A DNA stretch of 40,368 nt. Origin: Polaromonas glacialis. Lineage in GTDB: Bacteria; Pseudomonadota; Gammaproteobacteria; Burkholderiales; Burkholderiaceae_C. The notes beneath the pieces were generated by a model. It saw nothing but the letters and a program-made list of their open reading frames with translations. It had not been told where the DNA came from and did not search any database. The position numbers and the translations under genes are program-made. Numbering within the stretch: the stretch's first letter is position 1; each line of letters begins with the position of its first letter. This document shows positions 17,356 to 26,293 of the stretch, one piece after another. The stretch spans positions 1 to 40,368 of the forward strand of contig NZ_JMDZ01000040.1 in assembly GCF_000709345.1 (NCBI RefSeq). Reading direction: 5' to 3'.

Positions 17356-17700
17356 TTAACTTTTAATAAGGAAGTCGTCTTTGCTATAGCCCGCTGCCAG
17401 TTGAGCCGCCAGCCAAGCAGGAGATTTCCCGCGACCAGTCCAAGTTTTTCCGCTCTCGTGGTCCTGGTATTTGGCCGCGACCATACCGCGCTTGTCGCTA
17501 ACTGGACGCTTGGCGGATGAGCCTTTGCCCAATAAACCTAAATCAGCAGCGGTCAACTCATGCGTTTTGATGAGTTCTTTGGCTGAAGAAATGGCCTGCA
17601 TGCGTTCGCCTTTTCGCTCTTCATCGAGCTTTTTACGCAATTCATTGAGGGCAGCTTCAGCTTCCTGGATTTTCTGTTGCAGTGTGGAATCTTGTGTCAT
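17356..17700 (-). CDS. H-NS-like nucleoid-associated protein
   Basis: 114-residue DNA-binding xenogeneic silencer of the H-NS/MvaT-like type common in betaproteobacteria. The N-terminal half is a coiled coil for dimerisation (QQKIQEAEAALNELRKKLDE). The C-terminal DNA-binding domain reads YQDHESGKTWTGRGKSPAWL, matching the family signature YxxPxxGxTWxGRGxxPxW except that the usual Pro is His. Plasmid-borne H-NS often silences AT-rich cargo and reduces host fitness cost. An exact TATAAT on the minus strand at 17730-17735 is a likely -10 element 30 bp upstream of the ATG, though no good -35 was found. Confidence 0.9.
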   Translation of the reverse strand: MTQDSTLQQKIQEAEAALNELRKKLDEERKGERMQAISSAKELIKTHELTAADLGLLGKGSSAKRPVSDKRGMVAAKYQDHESGKTWTGRGKSPAWLAAQLAAGYSKDDFLIKS

Positions 17701-17889
17701 TGGTATATTTCTTAAAAACGTAAAACTCTATTATAAATACTTGCTTAGGTATTAGGGACCAATGGAACGTAAAACCCACTTAAAGCAGTGCTTGTCGCAC
17801 TTGCCAGCCGTTAGTCGCTTAAGGAAAATGTGCACAGGTCATTGGTTTCTTGACAGTCAACTTGCAGATCGAAAAGGAGGGTGACTTGC

Positions 17890-18318
17890 TCAACGAAGGC
17901 GGCGTAATATCTCTTCATACGCTGCTTGCGATATATCTTCCAGCTCTTCACGTATCGCAGTCGCTTGCGAGGTAAGGGCTGCGCGCGAAAAGTCTTTCCG
18001 CTTGCCAGTTGCGCCGGTAGCGCGCTTTTGACCAAAAAGCTTTAAAAGCCCACGAGCAACCATTGCTTTGACCGTGGTGGTTCGTACCACCAACAGTGGC
18101 TGCGCGTATTCGTCAAGAATCCCACCACTAGCCAGAAAACGGCCGTCAAAATCCCGCGTTTCACGGGAAAGAGGATTGGGTTTTTCGTCAGATTCTGCAA
18201 TCCAAAACCCCGAGTAAAGACGCACTAATGTTTGATCTCCGCGGCTTGCCAAGTGTTGTAGTGTGGCAAGCATTAAAGGGGTAAGGGGTTTGGTTTGGGT
18301 TGGAGCGCGAGAAAGCAT
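17890..18318 (-). CDS. Small winged-helix-like protein downstream of the relaxase
   Basis: 142 residues from the ATG at 18318. The text LTPLMLATLQHLASRGDQTL, then LYSGFW, then VRTTTVKAMVARGLLKLFG has the spacing of a winged-helix DNA-binding domain (residues about 12-90), followed by a basic linker (KRATGATGKRKDFSR) and a helical tail. I do not know the family. It lies 143 bp after the relaxase stop in the same direction and may be a plasmid regulator or mobilization accessory; this is inference. Confidence 0.6.
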   Translation of the reverse strand: MLSRAPTQTKPLTPLMLATLQHLASRGDQTLVRLYSGFWIAESDEKPNPLSRETRDFDGRFLASGGILDEYAQPLLVVRTTTVKAMVARGLLKLFGQKRATGATGKRKDFSRAALTSQATAIREELEDISQAAYEEILRRLR

Positions 18319-18461
18319 GTGTAGATTCTCGTCGCTCCAAGCAGGACGCGGGTCATTCGAGTATGGCCCATGCCTGGGGACACTTCACTCCCAAGCGCAA
18401 TGCTGATGAGGTCGGGCCAGACAAAATCGGTGAATTCGGTGTCGAGGAAAGCGAGCATGGC

Positions 18462-21400
18462 TCAGCGCCCCTGGCCTTGGCCTGGGACCTTCACGGCCAC
18501 CTTGCCCACACCCTTGAGGTAATCAATGTTGACCGTGTCGCCCACCTGGGGCAAATCGCACCCCGGCAAGTTGTCCATGTCGTGCCAGACCAAGTCGCCT
18601 TCCCGGTTTTTCGCAAGCGCAAACCCGCGTCCATCGACGGCCTTGACCGTTCCTGTCATTTTCCCTACGCGCGGTGCAGCAACTTTTTGCGCTTCGGCGG
18701 ATTCGATGTGGGCGGGATGCTCGGCTTCGGTTTTATCTTTTTGCTCCAGGCGGTGCGCTTCGGCTTGAGCGGCCTGGGCAGCGGCTTCTTTGACCTGTGC
18801 CATGGCCACTTGAACGCCCCGGGCGGCATCGAGGGCGGCTGGCTCGGGGTTCAGGCTCAAAACCTGCGCGGCTGGCTTGGCTACGTCGCCTAGCTTGATG
18901 CGGCGGCTTCCTGCCTTACTTGCTCCGGCGCGTCGCACAGCTTGACCTTGCCCGGTTTGTGGGTGTCCCAGACGGTCATGTGAAGCGTTCGGCAATGGCA
19001 TTCCACCGTGGTTTCCAGCAGCATCCAGACGGCCAGCGGGCAGTTCATGCAGGCTACTGACGAGGTCGGCTTCAGGTGCTGCGGCGCGTTCTTGAGCACG
19101 AACGAGGTCGTCGGCAAATCGAGCGCGGGCGTCGGCGTCCCGTTGGTTTCTGCCAAGGATATGGGCAGGAGGCCGGCCCTGGGTTTGAGTTCGATTGAGG
19201 ACATGGGCAATACCTTTTTGAATCTGTTGCGGGGTCAGGTGGGACAAGCCGGGCGTGATGCCCTGGGCGATTTGGATGGCGGCCAGACGCGCTTGGTCTG
19301 CCGGGGTGAATGACACGCGGGCGAGTTCGTCCAGGTGCCTTGCCGATGTCGGCGCGTGGGCGGCTAAAAAGTCTTTGTAGAGGTCGGCTTGAGGTTTGTC
19401 ATGCTCGGCTTCGAGTTCCTTTTTATTTGATTTGATCTGTTGGGTCAGCGCGGCTTGCGCTTTCTTCTTCGCGTCCTCTGGTGCCTGTGATGTCTCAATG
19501 ACGACCTTGTCTTGGCGTTTGTGTTCATCAATGTCTTGGCTAGCTGCCTTAAACTGCGCTTCCCGGTTTTTCAGGTGCTGTGAAAACTCGCGCTGCAGGG
19601 TCTGGTCAATGGCCTGGCCCGGTTCGCGGCGCGGCTGTGAGTAGGCTTTGGCCAGCTGCTCGGCGTAGCACTGCTTGAGGATCGGCGCGGCTTCCATCCG
19701 GTAGTCCAGGTGCATGGCCTGGGTCAGAAAGGCCGCGGCGTCCATCGTTTGATCGCCTACCCGGATGCGCTGCTTTCCAGCGCCATCCATCACGATGCGG
19801 CAGCGGCTGGTGTCCAGGCCATGGGATTTGCTTACGTGGTCGAGCACCCGCTTGGCCTCCAGGTGGGCGGCAATTTCCTGGTACTGGGCGGTCTGCGCGG
19901 CGCGCTCGATGACCTTGGCGGCGTTCAGATTGGCCACGTATTGACCCACCACTGAATCTTCTTGGCGGTGGTCCGAAGTCCACTCACGGCCTGCGGTGAA
20001 GGCTTTTTGGCCGGTGCGGTCCAGGGCCTTGACCATTGCAGGGAGGCTGGCAAACTGCTCGGCGCTGGCGTACACGCTGGCTTCGTGCCGGTGGCGCGTC
20101 ATGGCCACCCCCAAACTCTCCTTGGTCATGTTTTTGTCGGCCAGGACAAATGCCGCGTCTAAAGTCATGCCCTGGGATTTGTGGACGGTCACGGCATAGC
20201 CATAATCGATGTGGATGCCTTGATCCGCCTCCTGCTGCGCTGCAAATTCCGTGGTGCGGCCGCTCTCCAGGGTGACGGTCACGGCGCCTTCTGCGCTGAT
20301 TGCCGACACGGTGCCAGTGGTGCCATTTTTCACGCCCAGATCGCGGTCGGCTTTGGTGAACATGACTTTTTCACCCACGGCCATGGAGATCGTTCCCCGG
20401 CTGGTGGTGACGTCGATTTCGGTTTTGAGCTGGCGCTGCTTTTTGAGTTCGGCCCGCATCAAGTCGTTGAGCTCGATGCGGGCCGAGTTGGTGTGGGCCA
20501 GCACAATGCGGCTTTGCTCGGGGTTCATGATGCGGTGAATGCTCCAGTCCCTGACCAGCGCGATCTGTGCGTCCTTGGCAGTGTCTTCCAGGTGGACATG
20601 GCCCCGGTCGGCATAGTCCTGCAAGCCGCCAATGTCGTGCACGGCAAACTTTTGGGAAGCCTGGCGCATCCATTCGGTTTTTTGCCGCATGATTTGGGTC
20701 AAGCTGGCGACTTCGGCCCGCTGGCTGACCTCCACGAACGCATTGCCATACTCCACGGCGGCAAGCTGCTTGGCGTCACCCACCAGGCGCAGGCGCGCGC
20801 CTGCAGCCTCGGTATAGGCCATGAGCTTTTCAAGGTCGCGTGAGCCGACCATGCCCGCCTCGTCAACCACCAGCACGCTTTGGGCGTCGAGCTTGAGATT
20901 GCCTTTTTGAAGATCAATCAGCATGCGGGCAATGGTGCGCGAAGGGATGCCGGAATCGCGCTCCAGGTCTTCGGCGGTCTTGCCCTGCAGGATGGCCCCG
21001 TATACCTTGAAGCCTTCTTTTTCGTAGGCTTCGCGCATCGCAGCCAGCACGAACGATTTGCCGGTTCCGGCGGCGCCATTGACCACGGCCAGTTGCTTTC
21101 CTGCGCACAGCAGCTCGAAAGCTTCACGCTGCCCCGGGTTGAAGGGCTTGGCGGCGATGACCCCCTGCTGCTGGGCAGCTGACACCGCTTGGACAGTGGC
21201 CCCGGCCATGCGAGCGGCCCGCTCGGTCAGGCGCTTTTCAATGGCCACAATGGCGCTCGAGGTGAACTGCATCCCGCGCTCGTCGTCGCTGTGAATCACC
21301 AGCGCAGGGCAGGCCAGCACGGCTTTCATGGCGGCTTGGTATTGCTCGGGGCCGTCTGTGTTCTTAAGCAGGTGGCGCTCCAATGCGGCTTCTGAAAAGT

Positions 21401-22763
21401 GCGATTGGTTGAAGGTCAGGAGATCGATGACGTCGCCTGGTGCGGCGATGATCTGCTGCCCAGCAGTTTCGGCTTCCCGTAATTGCTCGGCGGTGCGCAG
21501 GTAAGTCGCGTTCAGTTTGGCGCTGACAAAGTCCTGGATATTGGCGTGGTACGCCACCTGCTCGGCTTGCCTCACCTTCATGTATTTCACCAGCGCGTCG
21601 ATGTGTGACTGGTCTAAAACCTGCGGCCCGGCCAGCCGCTCGATGGCGGCTTGGTTTATTTTCTCGTTGACATAGCCACAATCTTTTTCAAGCGCCATAA
21701 AGTGGGCAGTTTCAATCCGGTCGAGCATGTGCGTTTTTTGCGCATCCGTCGCTTTCACATAGTGCTGCAAATAGAATTTCGATGACGGCGTGAGGTACTT
21801 TATTTCCCGGGCCCGGTCGATCCACTTTTGCAGCAAAAGTTTTCGCTTGGCAGCGTCTTCGACTTTTTCCTCTGCTTTATGTTCTGCATTTGGTTCTGCG
21901 CCTTTTATCTCATAAAAGGCATATTTGTCTTTCATGGATTTGGCTAAAAATTCATCACTGAATTGGTAGTCCTTGAGCCTGACGTTTTGTTGTTGGCCGT
22001 GCAGCCGCACTTGCAAATAGTCACCAGCCTTGCCGTGTCCGACCGAAACAACCCCTATTCCCTCCAGCATTTTTCTGAATGCTTGTGGGCTTTCAATCTT
22101 TTGCTCGATGAGTTTGTCGCGAATCATTCCAAGTGCTTCACAGTTGCGGCCTTGAAACACGTCTTTTTTGAAGCGTGAAATCATGTCGGCTTCACCCGTA
22201 AACTCTGTGCGGCGGTTATCCTTGGGTGAGGCTAATGCATATTTTTGGTTGATGCTTTCCTGAAACGCATCAATAAACGCCATCGTCTTGTCTGTGCCTG
22301 CATACTTGGCACTGAGCATTTCAAAAACAGAAGCACGCTCCCCCGTCACCATGTTTGTTTTTGGAATAATAAAATGAATATGCGGGTGACGGGCTACGGT
22401 TTCGTATTGCCTGGTTTGTGTATTCCACTTTTGCTCGGTCGCCGTTTTCGGCATATGGGCTTCGGCATACAGGTATATTTCATCCTCGGCATATGCGGCC
22501 CCGATGAATTCCTTGAAGTCGGCAGCAATGGCTTTGAGCGTTTCCGGTGAAATATTATTTTCCTTGAATGACAGGGTGACATGGTCGTAACGCTCGGCCT
22601 CTGTTTCTCTGGATTCAATGATCCGGTCACAAATATCCAGGTCCCCTTCTAAAACAATACGCTGGTCGATCTGATCGCGGGACAGTTCGCGGCCTTGTTT
22701 TTTGCCTTCTTCCAAATATTCTTTGATACCGGCATTGCCGCCGCCAAATTCAAAAATGGCCAT
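18462..22763 (-). CDS. Conjugative relaxase fused to a RecD/TraA-type helicase (MOBP/MOBQ-like)
   Basis: 1433-residue multidomain mobilization protein that would nick oriT, unwind the strand and pilot it into the recipient. The N-terminal relaxase (1-270) has a candidate catalytic Tyr16 in AGIKEYLEEGK and the metal-binding triad HPHIH at 126-130, with a further His at 103. The middle region is helical. An SF1 helicase follows: Walker A VNGAAGTGKS (561-570), Walker B VVDEAGMVG (632-640), VGDAKQL (661-667) and GYAVTVHKSQGMTL near 850. The long Gln/Ala-rich tail ends with a small beta-rich domain, VGKMTGTVKAVDGRGFALA, resembling the KfrB/TraI C-terminal domain. The gene is intact. Its ATG overlaps the stop of the mobC-like gene as TAATG. 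Confidence 0.88.
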   Translation of the reverse strand: MAIFEFGGGNAGIKEYLEEGKKQGRELSRDQIDQRIVLEGDLDICDRIIESRETEAERYDHVTLSFKENNISPETLKAIAADFKEFIGAAYAEDEIYLYAEAHMPKTATEQKWNTQTRQYETVARHPHIHFIIPKTNMVTGERASVFEMLSAKYAGTDKTMAFIDAFQESINQKYALASPKDNRRTEFTGEADMISRFKKDVFQGRNCEALGMIRDKLIEQKIESPQAFRKMLEGIGVVSVGHGKAGDYLQVRLHGQQQNVRLKDYQFSDEFLAKSMKDKYAFYEIKGAEPNAEHKAEEKVEDAAKRKLLLQKWIDRAREIKYLTPSSKFYLQHYVKATDAQKTHMLDRIETAHFMALEKDCGYVNEKINQAAIERLAGPQVLDQSHIDALVKYMKVRQAEQVAYHANIQDFVSAKLNATYLRTAEQLREAETAGQQIIAAPGDVIDLLTFNQSHFSEAALERHLLKNTDGPEQYQAAMKAVLACPALVIHSDDERGMQFTSSAIVAIEKRLTERAARMAGATVQAVSAAQQQGVIAAKPFNPGQREAFELLCAGKQLAVVNGAAGTGKSFVLAAMREAYEKEGFKVYGAILQGKTAEDLERDSGIPSRTIARMLIDLQKGNLKLDAQSVLVVDEAGMVGSRDLEKLMAYTEAAGARLRLVGDAKQLAAVEYGNAFVEVSQRAEVASLTQIMRQKTEWMRQASQKFAVHDIGGLQDYADRGHVHLEDTAKDAQIALVRDWSIHRIMNPEQSRIVLAHTNSARIELNDLMRAELKKQRQLKTEIDVTTSRGTISMAVGEKVMFTKADRDLGVKNGTTGTVSAISAEGAVTVTLESGRTTEFAAQQEADQGIHIDYGYAVTVHKSQGMTLDAAFVLADKNMTKESLGVAMTRHRHEASVYASAEQFASLPAMVKALDRTGQKAFTAGREWTSDHRQEDSVVGQYVANLNAAKVIERAAQTAQYQEIAAHLEAKRVLDHVSKSHGLDTSRCRIVMDGAGKQRIRVGDQTMDAAAFLTQAMHLDYRMEAAPILKQCYAEQLAKAYSQPRREPGQAIDQTLQREFSQHLKNREAQFKAASQDIDEHKRQDKVVIETSQAPEDAKKKAQAALTQQIKSNKKELEAEHDKPQADLYKDFLAAHAPTSARHLDELARVSFTPADQARLAAIQIAQGITPGLSHLTPQQIQKGIAHVLNRTQTQGRPPAHILGRNQRDADARARFADDLVRAQERAAAPEADLVSSLHELPAGRLDAAGNHGGMPLPNASHDRLGHPQTGQGQAVRRAGASKAGSRRIKLGDVAKPAAQVLSLNPEPAALDAARGVQVAMAQVKEAAAQAAQAEAHRLEQKDKTEAEHPAHIESAEAQKVAAPRVGKMTGTVKAVDGRGFALAKNREGDLVWHDMDNLPGCDLPQVGDTVNIDYLKGVGKVAVKVPGQGQGR

Positions 22764-23140
22764 TACATCTGCGCCTTGATTCGAGCAGAAATACTGTGAA
22801 GCTCGTCCAGGACGGCTGCATAACTGGCAGGCGTGACCAGTCCCATCAGGTTGTCTGAATTGAGCCGGTGAGCGATCTGGTTCATGTTCCTGCTGAGCGC
22901 GGCCAACAAAAAGTTGTTTTTTTGAATGTCCGGGTTGGAATTGGCTTTGGTTCTGGTGCGCCGCTTTTTCTTGTTACTGGCATCACCAATCACGACCGTT
23001 TCATTGTGAACCACAGCCAAGCGCATAAATGGCGAAATCTTCATTCCCGAGCGGGCGATTTTTTCGTCCCACACTTGCCCATCGGCTTCGTTTAACCGGA
23101 AATGGTAAAGGCGGCTCAAGCCTTCACTGGTGTCTTTCAT
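22763..23140 (-). CDS. mobC: MobC-like relaxosome accessory protein
   Basis: 125 residues from the ATG at 23140, chosen because AAGGAT precedes it by eight bases; the frame stays open to 23245 through the oriT-like region. The segment LYHFRLNEADGQVWDEKIAR reads as a ribbon-helix-helix start, and SPFMRLAVV and the basic KKKRRTRTK follow. The C-terminus has the MobC/TraJ-type motif NFLLAALSRNMNQIAHRLN, matching the known 'LNQIARxxN' signature. It should bind oriT and recruit the relaxase. Its stop overlaps the relaxase ATG, so the two are co-translated. Confidence 0.8.
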   Translation of the reverse strand: MKDTSEGLSRLYHFRLNEADGQVWDEKIARSGMKISPFMRLAVVHNETVVIGDASNKKKRRTRTKANSNPDIQKNNFLLAALSRNMNQIAHRLNSDNLMGLVTPASYAAVLDELHSISARIKAQM

Positions 23141-23300
23141 GGCGTCATCCTTGTGCGTAGCACGGCTTTTTTCTCCAGGGCACAGCACTGGGGGGTTCAA
23201 AGGGGGACACCCCCTTTGGCACGGTTGGATAAAAATGCGCAGCATTTGTATACAACTGTCGTGCCTAAATTCCTGACCGGGGAATACTCAATCATAGACA
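23141..23300. other. Candidate origin of transfer (oriT)
   Basis: This non-coding stretch lies between mobC-relaxase (leftward) and the TraKLM-like genes (rightward), the position of oriT in RP4. It has CAAAGGGGG-aca-CCCCCTTTG (23198-23218), a nine-pair hairpin; AAATGC-gca-GCATTT (23233-23247); and the palindrome TTGTATACAA (23246-23255). AAATTCCTGACC near 23270 faintly resembles the RP4 nick site YATCCTG/Y. The nick site is a guess. Confidence 0.45.
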
Positions 23301-23524
23301 ACAAAATCAAAATGCCTGATCAATGAAGAATAAATACCAAAGTTATTTATTAATGCAGTTTTTTAATACTTAGATACTCGTGGAGTAGCTAAAAATCATT
23401 AAATAATAATTAAATTTATCAAAAAATGAATGCTACATTTAATAAATCGGACGTTTTATTAATGCTAATTCGGTCAACGTAGCGACTGCCGAGGAAAGCA
23501 ATTCATCAAATAGTAGGAGGCTGT
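23301..23524. promoter_or_regulatory. AT-rich leader of the TraK-like operon
   Basis: A strongly AT-rich tract with an 11-bp direct repeat TTTATTAATGC (23346-23356 and 23455-23465), 109 bp apart. It is likely to hold the promoter and binding sites for the TraK/StbA-like DNA-binding protein encoded downstream. AGGAGG at 23515-23520 is the ribosome binding site for the GTG at 23525. Confidence 0.35.
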
Positions 23525-23950
23525 GTGGCAACCAGGGAAGACATCATTGCAGGCTTAAAAAGCCTGCTCACAACAGACACTGAGCGCAGCAAAATGATCC
23601 AGATTGGAGAAGTTTATAAAGAAATCATTGAGCTTCAAGAAGCGGGAGTTCGTATGAAATACATTGAGGCACGCCTCAATGAGCGGGGATTTGCCTTAAA
23701 GCCTGGCAACCTGACCAGCTACCTGTCCCAAATCAGAAAAAAGAAAGGAATACAAAAAACAAGAGCAGCCCAAAGAGAGCCAAACCCTAAAAAGACAAAA
23801 CAGTGCATTCTCACGGCTTCGCCGGTTTTATCAAATGAAAAGAAAACACTTGGAATGGCGGCAAAACCAAAAAAACGACAAGCCATTACATCCGACGAGG
23901 TAAAAAACTCATTCTCTAAAGTGAAAGATTTTTCTCGCTACGACGACTAA
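23525..23950 (+). CDS. TraK/StbA-like oriT-binding protein
   Basis: 141-residue basic protein starting at a GTG after AGGAGG. The N-terminal half (IGEVYKEIIELQEAGVRMKY, then IEARLNERGFALKPGNLTSYLSQIRKKKG) is a helix-turn-helix-like module seen in TraK of RP4 and in StbA-type proteins, with a Lys-rich linker and a short conserved C-terminal patch ending FSRYDD. TraK binds the oriT region and helps form the relaxosome; StbA stabilises plasmids. Both fit the location directly beside the candidate oriT. It is first of three tightly packed rightward genes (next start 10 bp downstream). Confidence 0.65.
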   Translation: MATREDIIAGLKSLLTTDTERSKMIQIGEVYKEIIELQEAGVRMKYIEARLNERGFALKPGNLTSYLSQIRKKKGIQKTRAAQREPNPKKTKQCILTASPVLSNEKKTLGMAAKPKKRQAITSDEVKNSFSKVKDFSRYDD

Positions 23951-23959
23951 CCAAAATAA

Positions 23960-24697
23960 TTGAAAATGAAAAAAATTGTCTGTGTTTTGGCACTAACTGG
24001 CAAAGTTGGCAAATCCACATTTGTCAATAATGTGCTGGCGCCTCGCATGCCTGGCGCCAAAATCTATCGACTCGAAACTATTAACTTGTCTGGCATGTCT
24101 GAAAATGAAGTAGTGAAAATGAAAGGACAGGATGTTGTGAAGCTTCAAAATGAACTGGCCAAGGTCGACACAGGAATTGTTGACGTCGGAGCCTCTAATG
24201 TTGAAGCCTTTATGCTGGCATTGGCGCAGCAGCCAGGCGCGCACCTAGATTATGATTATTTTGTCATTCCGATTGAAGCGACTGATAAAAAAGCAGACGC
24301 CATTGATGAGTTCTTGTCCTTGGTGGAGTTGTTGAACAAACAAGGTGTCGAACCAGAGCGGATCAAGGTGCTGTTCAATAAACTGGCTGTGAATGATGAC
24401 ATTGAATATGAAATGCGCAAGGTGCTCAAAGCACATCAAATGGATGGATTTTTCACCTTAGACAAACGAGCCGTCATTCACAACTCCCCCGCGTTTGCAG
24501 CACTGAGCGAGGTCAAAAAAACATTTTCAGTCATGTGCGGCGATAAAACGGACTATCGACGTGAATTCAAGGCAACTCCAATTGAAAATGAAACACGTCG
24601 TCTTGAATTAACCAAATTAATGCGTGCTCAAAATTCTGTCAAGCCTGTGCTCACAGAATTTGACACTGTATTTGAAGTTTTGTTTGCAGAAAATTAA
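23960..24697 (+). CDS. TraL/StbB-like ParA-family ATPase
   Basis: 245-residue P-loop ATPase. The Walker A text ALTGKVGKSTFVNN (about residues 11-24) is a deviant ParA/MinD type with the signature Lys. Next comes a switch-like segment GIVDVGASNVEAF and a core YFVIPIEATDKKADAIDEFL. In RP4, TraL sits between TraK and TraM; in R388, StbB sits between StbA and StbC. The order here matches both. An ATG at 23960 starts MKMKK; a second ATG is at 23966. It may position the plasmid or relaxosome. It is not the main partition ATPase, which is ParA at 37.5 kb. Confidence 0.72.
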   Translation: MKMKKIVCVLALTGKVGKSTFVNNVLAPRMPGAKIYRLETINLSGMSENEVVKMKGQDVVKLQNELAKVDTGIVDVGASNVEAFMLALAQQPGAHLDYDYFVIPIEATDKKADAIDEFLSLVELLNKQGVEPERIKVLFNKLAVNDDIEYEMRKVLKAHQMDGFFTLDKRAVIHNSPAFAALSEVKKTFSVMCGDKTDYRREFKATPIENETRRLELTKLMRAQNSVKPVLTEFDTVFEVLFAEN

Positions 24698-24699
24698 TC

Positions 24700-25455
24700 A
24701 TGTCTCAACAACTAACCGATTCAATTGCTTCTCAGATCATGGGCGAAATAGACGCTGTCACTCGCAGAATTGATGATTTGCAGGGACGCATTCAAATTCA
24801 ATTAAAAAATCAGGGATTTATCAGTCGACAAATAGATGTCGCAAAAAACCAGTTTGCTGACACGCTAAATGGTTTGATTACTGAAGCCGAGGCACTCAAA
24901 GGCAGGCAAGCCGCCTTTATTCAAGATAAGGTGGCAGTTTCTATGGCACACATTGAGGAGAAGGCAAACACAGAAATCAAATTATTTGAAATAGCGAGCA
25001 AAGAAAAGTCAATGGAGGAAATCAATGCCATTATGGTCAGCGCATATCAGGCAAGGCAAGAGGCTGTCGACGGTGTGCTGGAGTTGATCGAAAGCAAGTT
25101 TGTTGAGGCATTGGACACTGTTGCCGTTGCCAATAAGGCATTTGTTGAGGTCAGAGGACTGTTCATTAATGAACTGGTGGAGTGCGTCAAAAACGCAGAA
25201 AAAGCCGTTAAGAAATATGATCTGTCATTGCAAATAAGCGCATCACAACACCGGTCAATTGGAGTGTTGGAGTTCTTCTCATTTGCCCTGTTGGCATCAA
25301 CAATCAGTGCGGCCATTTTGGTGCTTTTCATGACTTACCGCGCGAATCAGGTTCCTGAGCAAGCAGCTTTGGCAGTGCATGGGGCAAAATTCAAGGAAGT
25401 CTATTCGCAGCTGGATGCAAAAACACAGGAAAAAATCATCAAACTCTGGAAATAA
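24700..25455 (+). CDS. TraM/StbC-like coiled-coil membrane protein
   Basis: 251 residues. A long N-terminal coiled coil (about 10-190, heptad-like leucines and alanines, e.g. QIMGEIDAVTRRIDDLQGRI) is followed by one membrane segment, FFSFALLASTISAAILVLF (about 194-212), and a short soluble tail of about 35 residues. This layout matches RP4 TraM: coiled coil, single transmembrane helix, short C-terminus. It begins two bases after the TraL-like stop, so it is in the same operon. It could connect the relaxosome with the cell membrane; that role is inferred. Confidence 0.65.
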   Translation: MSQQLTDSIASQIMGEIDAVTRRIDDLQGRIQIQLKNQGFISRQIDVAKNQFADTLNGLITEAEALKGRQAAFIQDKVAVSMAHIEEKANTEIKLFEIASKEKSMEEINAIMVSAYQARQEAVDGVLELIESKFVEALDTVAVANKAFVEVRGLFINELVECVKNAEKAVKKYDLSLQISASQHRSIGVLEFFSFALLASTISAAILVLFMTYRANQVPEQAALAVHGAKFKEVYSQLDAKTQEKIIKLWK

Positions 25456-25522
25456 GTTGCCGCCTTTATCGCGTCAACGATGAGGCACGCCTAAGTACAA
25501 TGAATTGAACCAGGAGCGCATC

Positions 25523-25630
25523 ATGGATACATGGCTTTCAAACGTGGCTCTGCACTTCATGATTCGAAAGCGGTCAACTCATCTTGGCACGATCTACAGC
25601 ACCTGCTTCAGCCAAGGAAATGAACGCTGA
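25523..25630 (+). CDS. Possible 35-residue small protein
   Basis: A short open frame, MDTWLSNVALHFMIRKRSTH and onward to GNER, starts at ATG 25523 six bases after CAGGAGCG, a good ribosome binding site. It follows the TraM-like gene by 67 bp. It has no recognisable motif. The start signal is the only support. Confidence 0.25.
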   Translation: MDTWLSNVALHFMIRKRSTHLGTIYSTCFSQGNER

Positions 25631-25866
25631 CAAATCTTTTGCAGCAAAAGTATTTTTCAGAAGAAATTAACGGTTTTCGCGGATCGCAATGCATACAAAT
25701 AATTAACGCGTGCAAAAGCATGCCATGAGCATGGCACACCTTATGTCAACGATTTTTTTAAAAGCAAGTGGTGTCAACATGCTTTTAATATCTATCAGGC
25801 ATAAACAACATATATTGAAAAATTGACATAAGTAGCCAGTCTACGTCACATAAAGAACAGTAAAAT
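25631..25866. promoter_or_regulatory. AT-rich leader with hairpin and -35-like element
   Basis: Contains TGCCATG-ag-CATGGCA, a seven-pair hairpin at about 25721-25736. A consensus TTGACA lies at 25823-25828, upstream of the gene starting at 25867; a matching -10 is weak (CATAAA at longer spacing). Confidence 0.35.
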
Positions 25867-26280
25867 ATGACAAACCAAATTGACTTTGAAAAAATCATCA
25901 TTGATGGCTTGAACAACATTTCTGATGCCGATATTGATGAATATCAACTCGATGGTGGAACATTTGAAGTTTATGAAAAGGTTTCAGGAGATGTATATTT
26001 TCACTCTGAAAAGTTGAGGAGTAAGGGCTGGCTTGCGAAACATTTCCCTTTACTTGCCGATGCATTAAATCCTAAGCATGACCATGGAGATGCAATGGTG
26101 ATTGCTTGCCGGACAGTACATACATACGATTGCATGCTCGGCCCTAAGGAATTCAAGAAAGATTTACTCCAAGATCTTCCAAAACCATTGGCTGAACTGT
26201 CAAGAACGAACGTGAGGCGCGTATTTGAAGATCAAGAACTGTATAAAGTTCTCATAAGTGATTACTTGAAATCGCGATGA
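25867..26280 (+). CDS. Uncharacterised 137-residue protein
   Basis: Soluble acidic protein beginning MTNQIDFEKIIIDGLNNISD. It contains KGWLAKHFPLLADALNPKHD and HTYDCMLGPKEFKKD, without a motif I recognise. It is preceded by an AT-rich leader with a consensus -35 box, which favours a real gene. It is cut off from the next rightward gene by the IS5-family element whose left end lies 13 bp after its stop; the gene seems complete. Possible roles include immunity or toxin-antitoxin function, but none is supported directly. Confidence 0.55.
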   Translation: MTNQIDFEKIIIDGLNNISDADIDEYQLDGGTFEVYEKVSGDVYFHSEKLRSKGWLAKHFPLLADALNPKHDHGDAMVIACRTVHTYDCMLGPKEFKKDLLQDLPKPLAELSRTNVRRVFEDQELYKVLISDYLKSR

Positions 26281-26293
26281 TAAGCGTGCAATA

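Noticed and set aside
23346..23465. CRISPR-like repeat spacing in the AT-rich leader
   Set aside because: There are only two 11-bp copies, 109 bp apart; no array or cas gene is present anywhere in the window.
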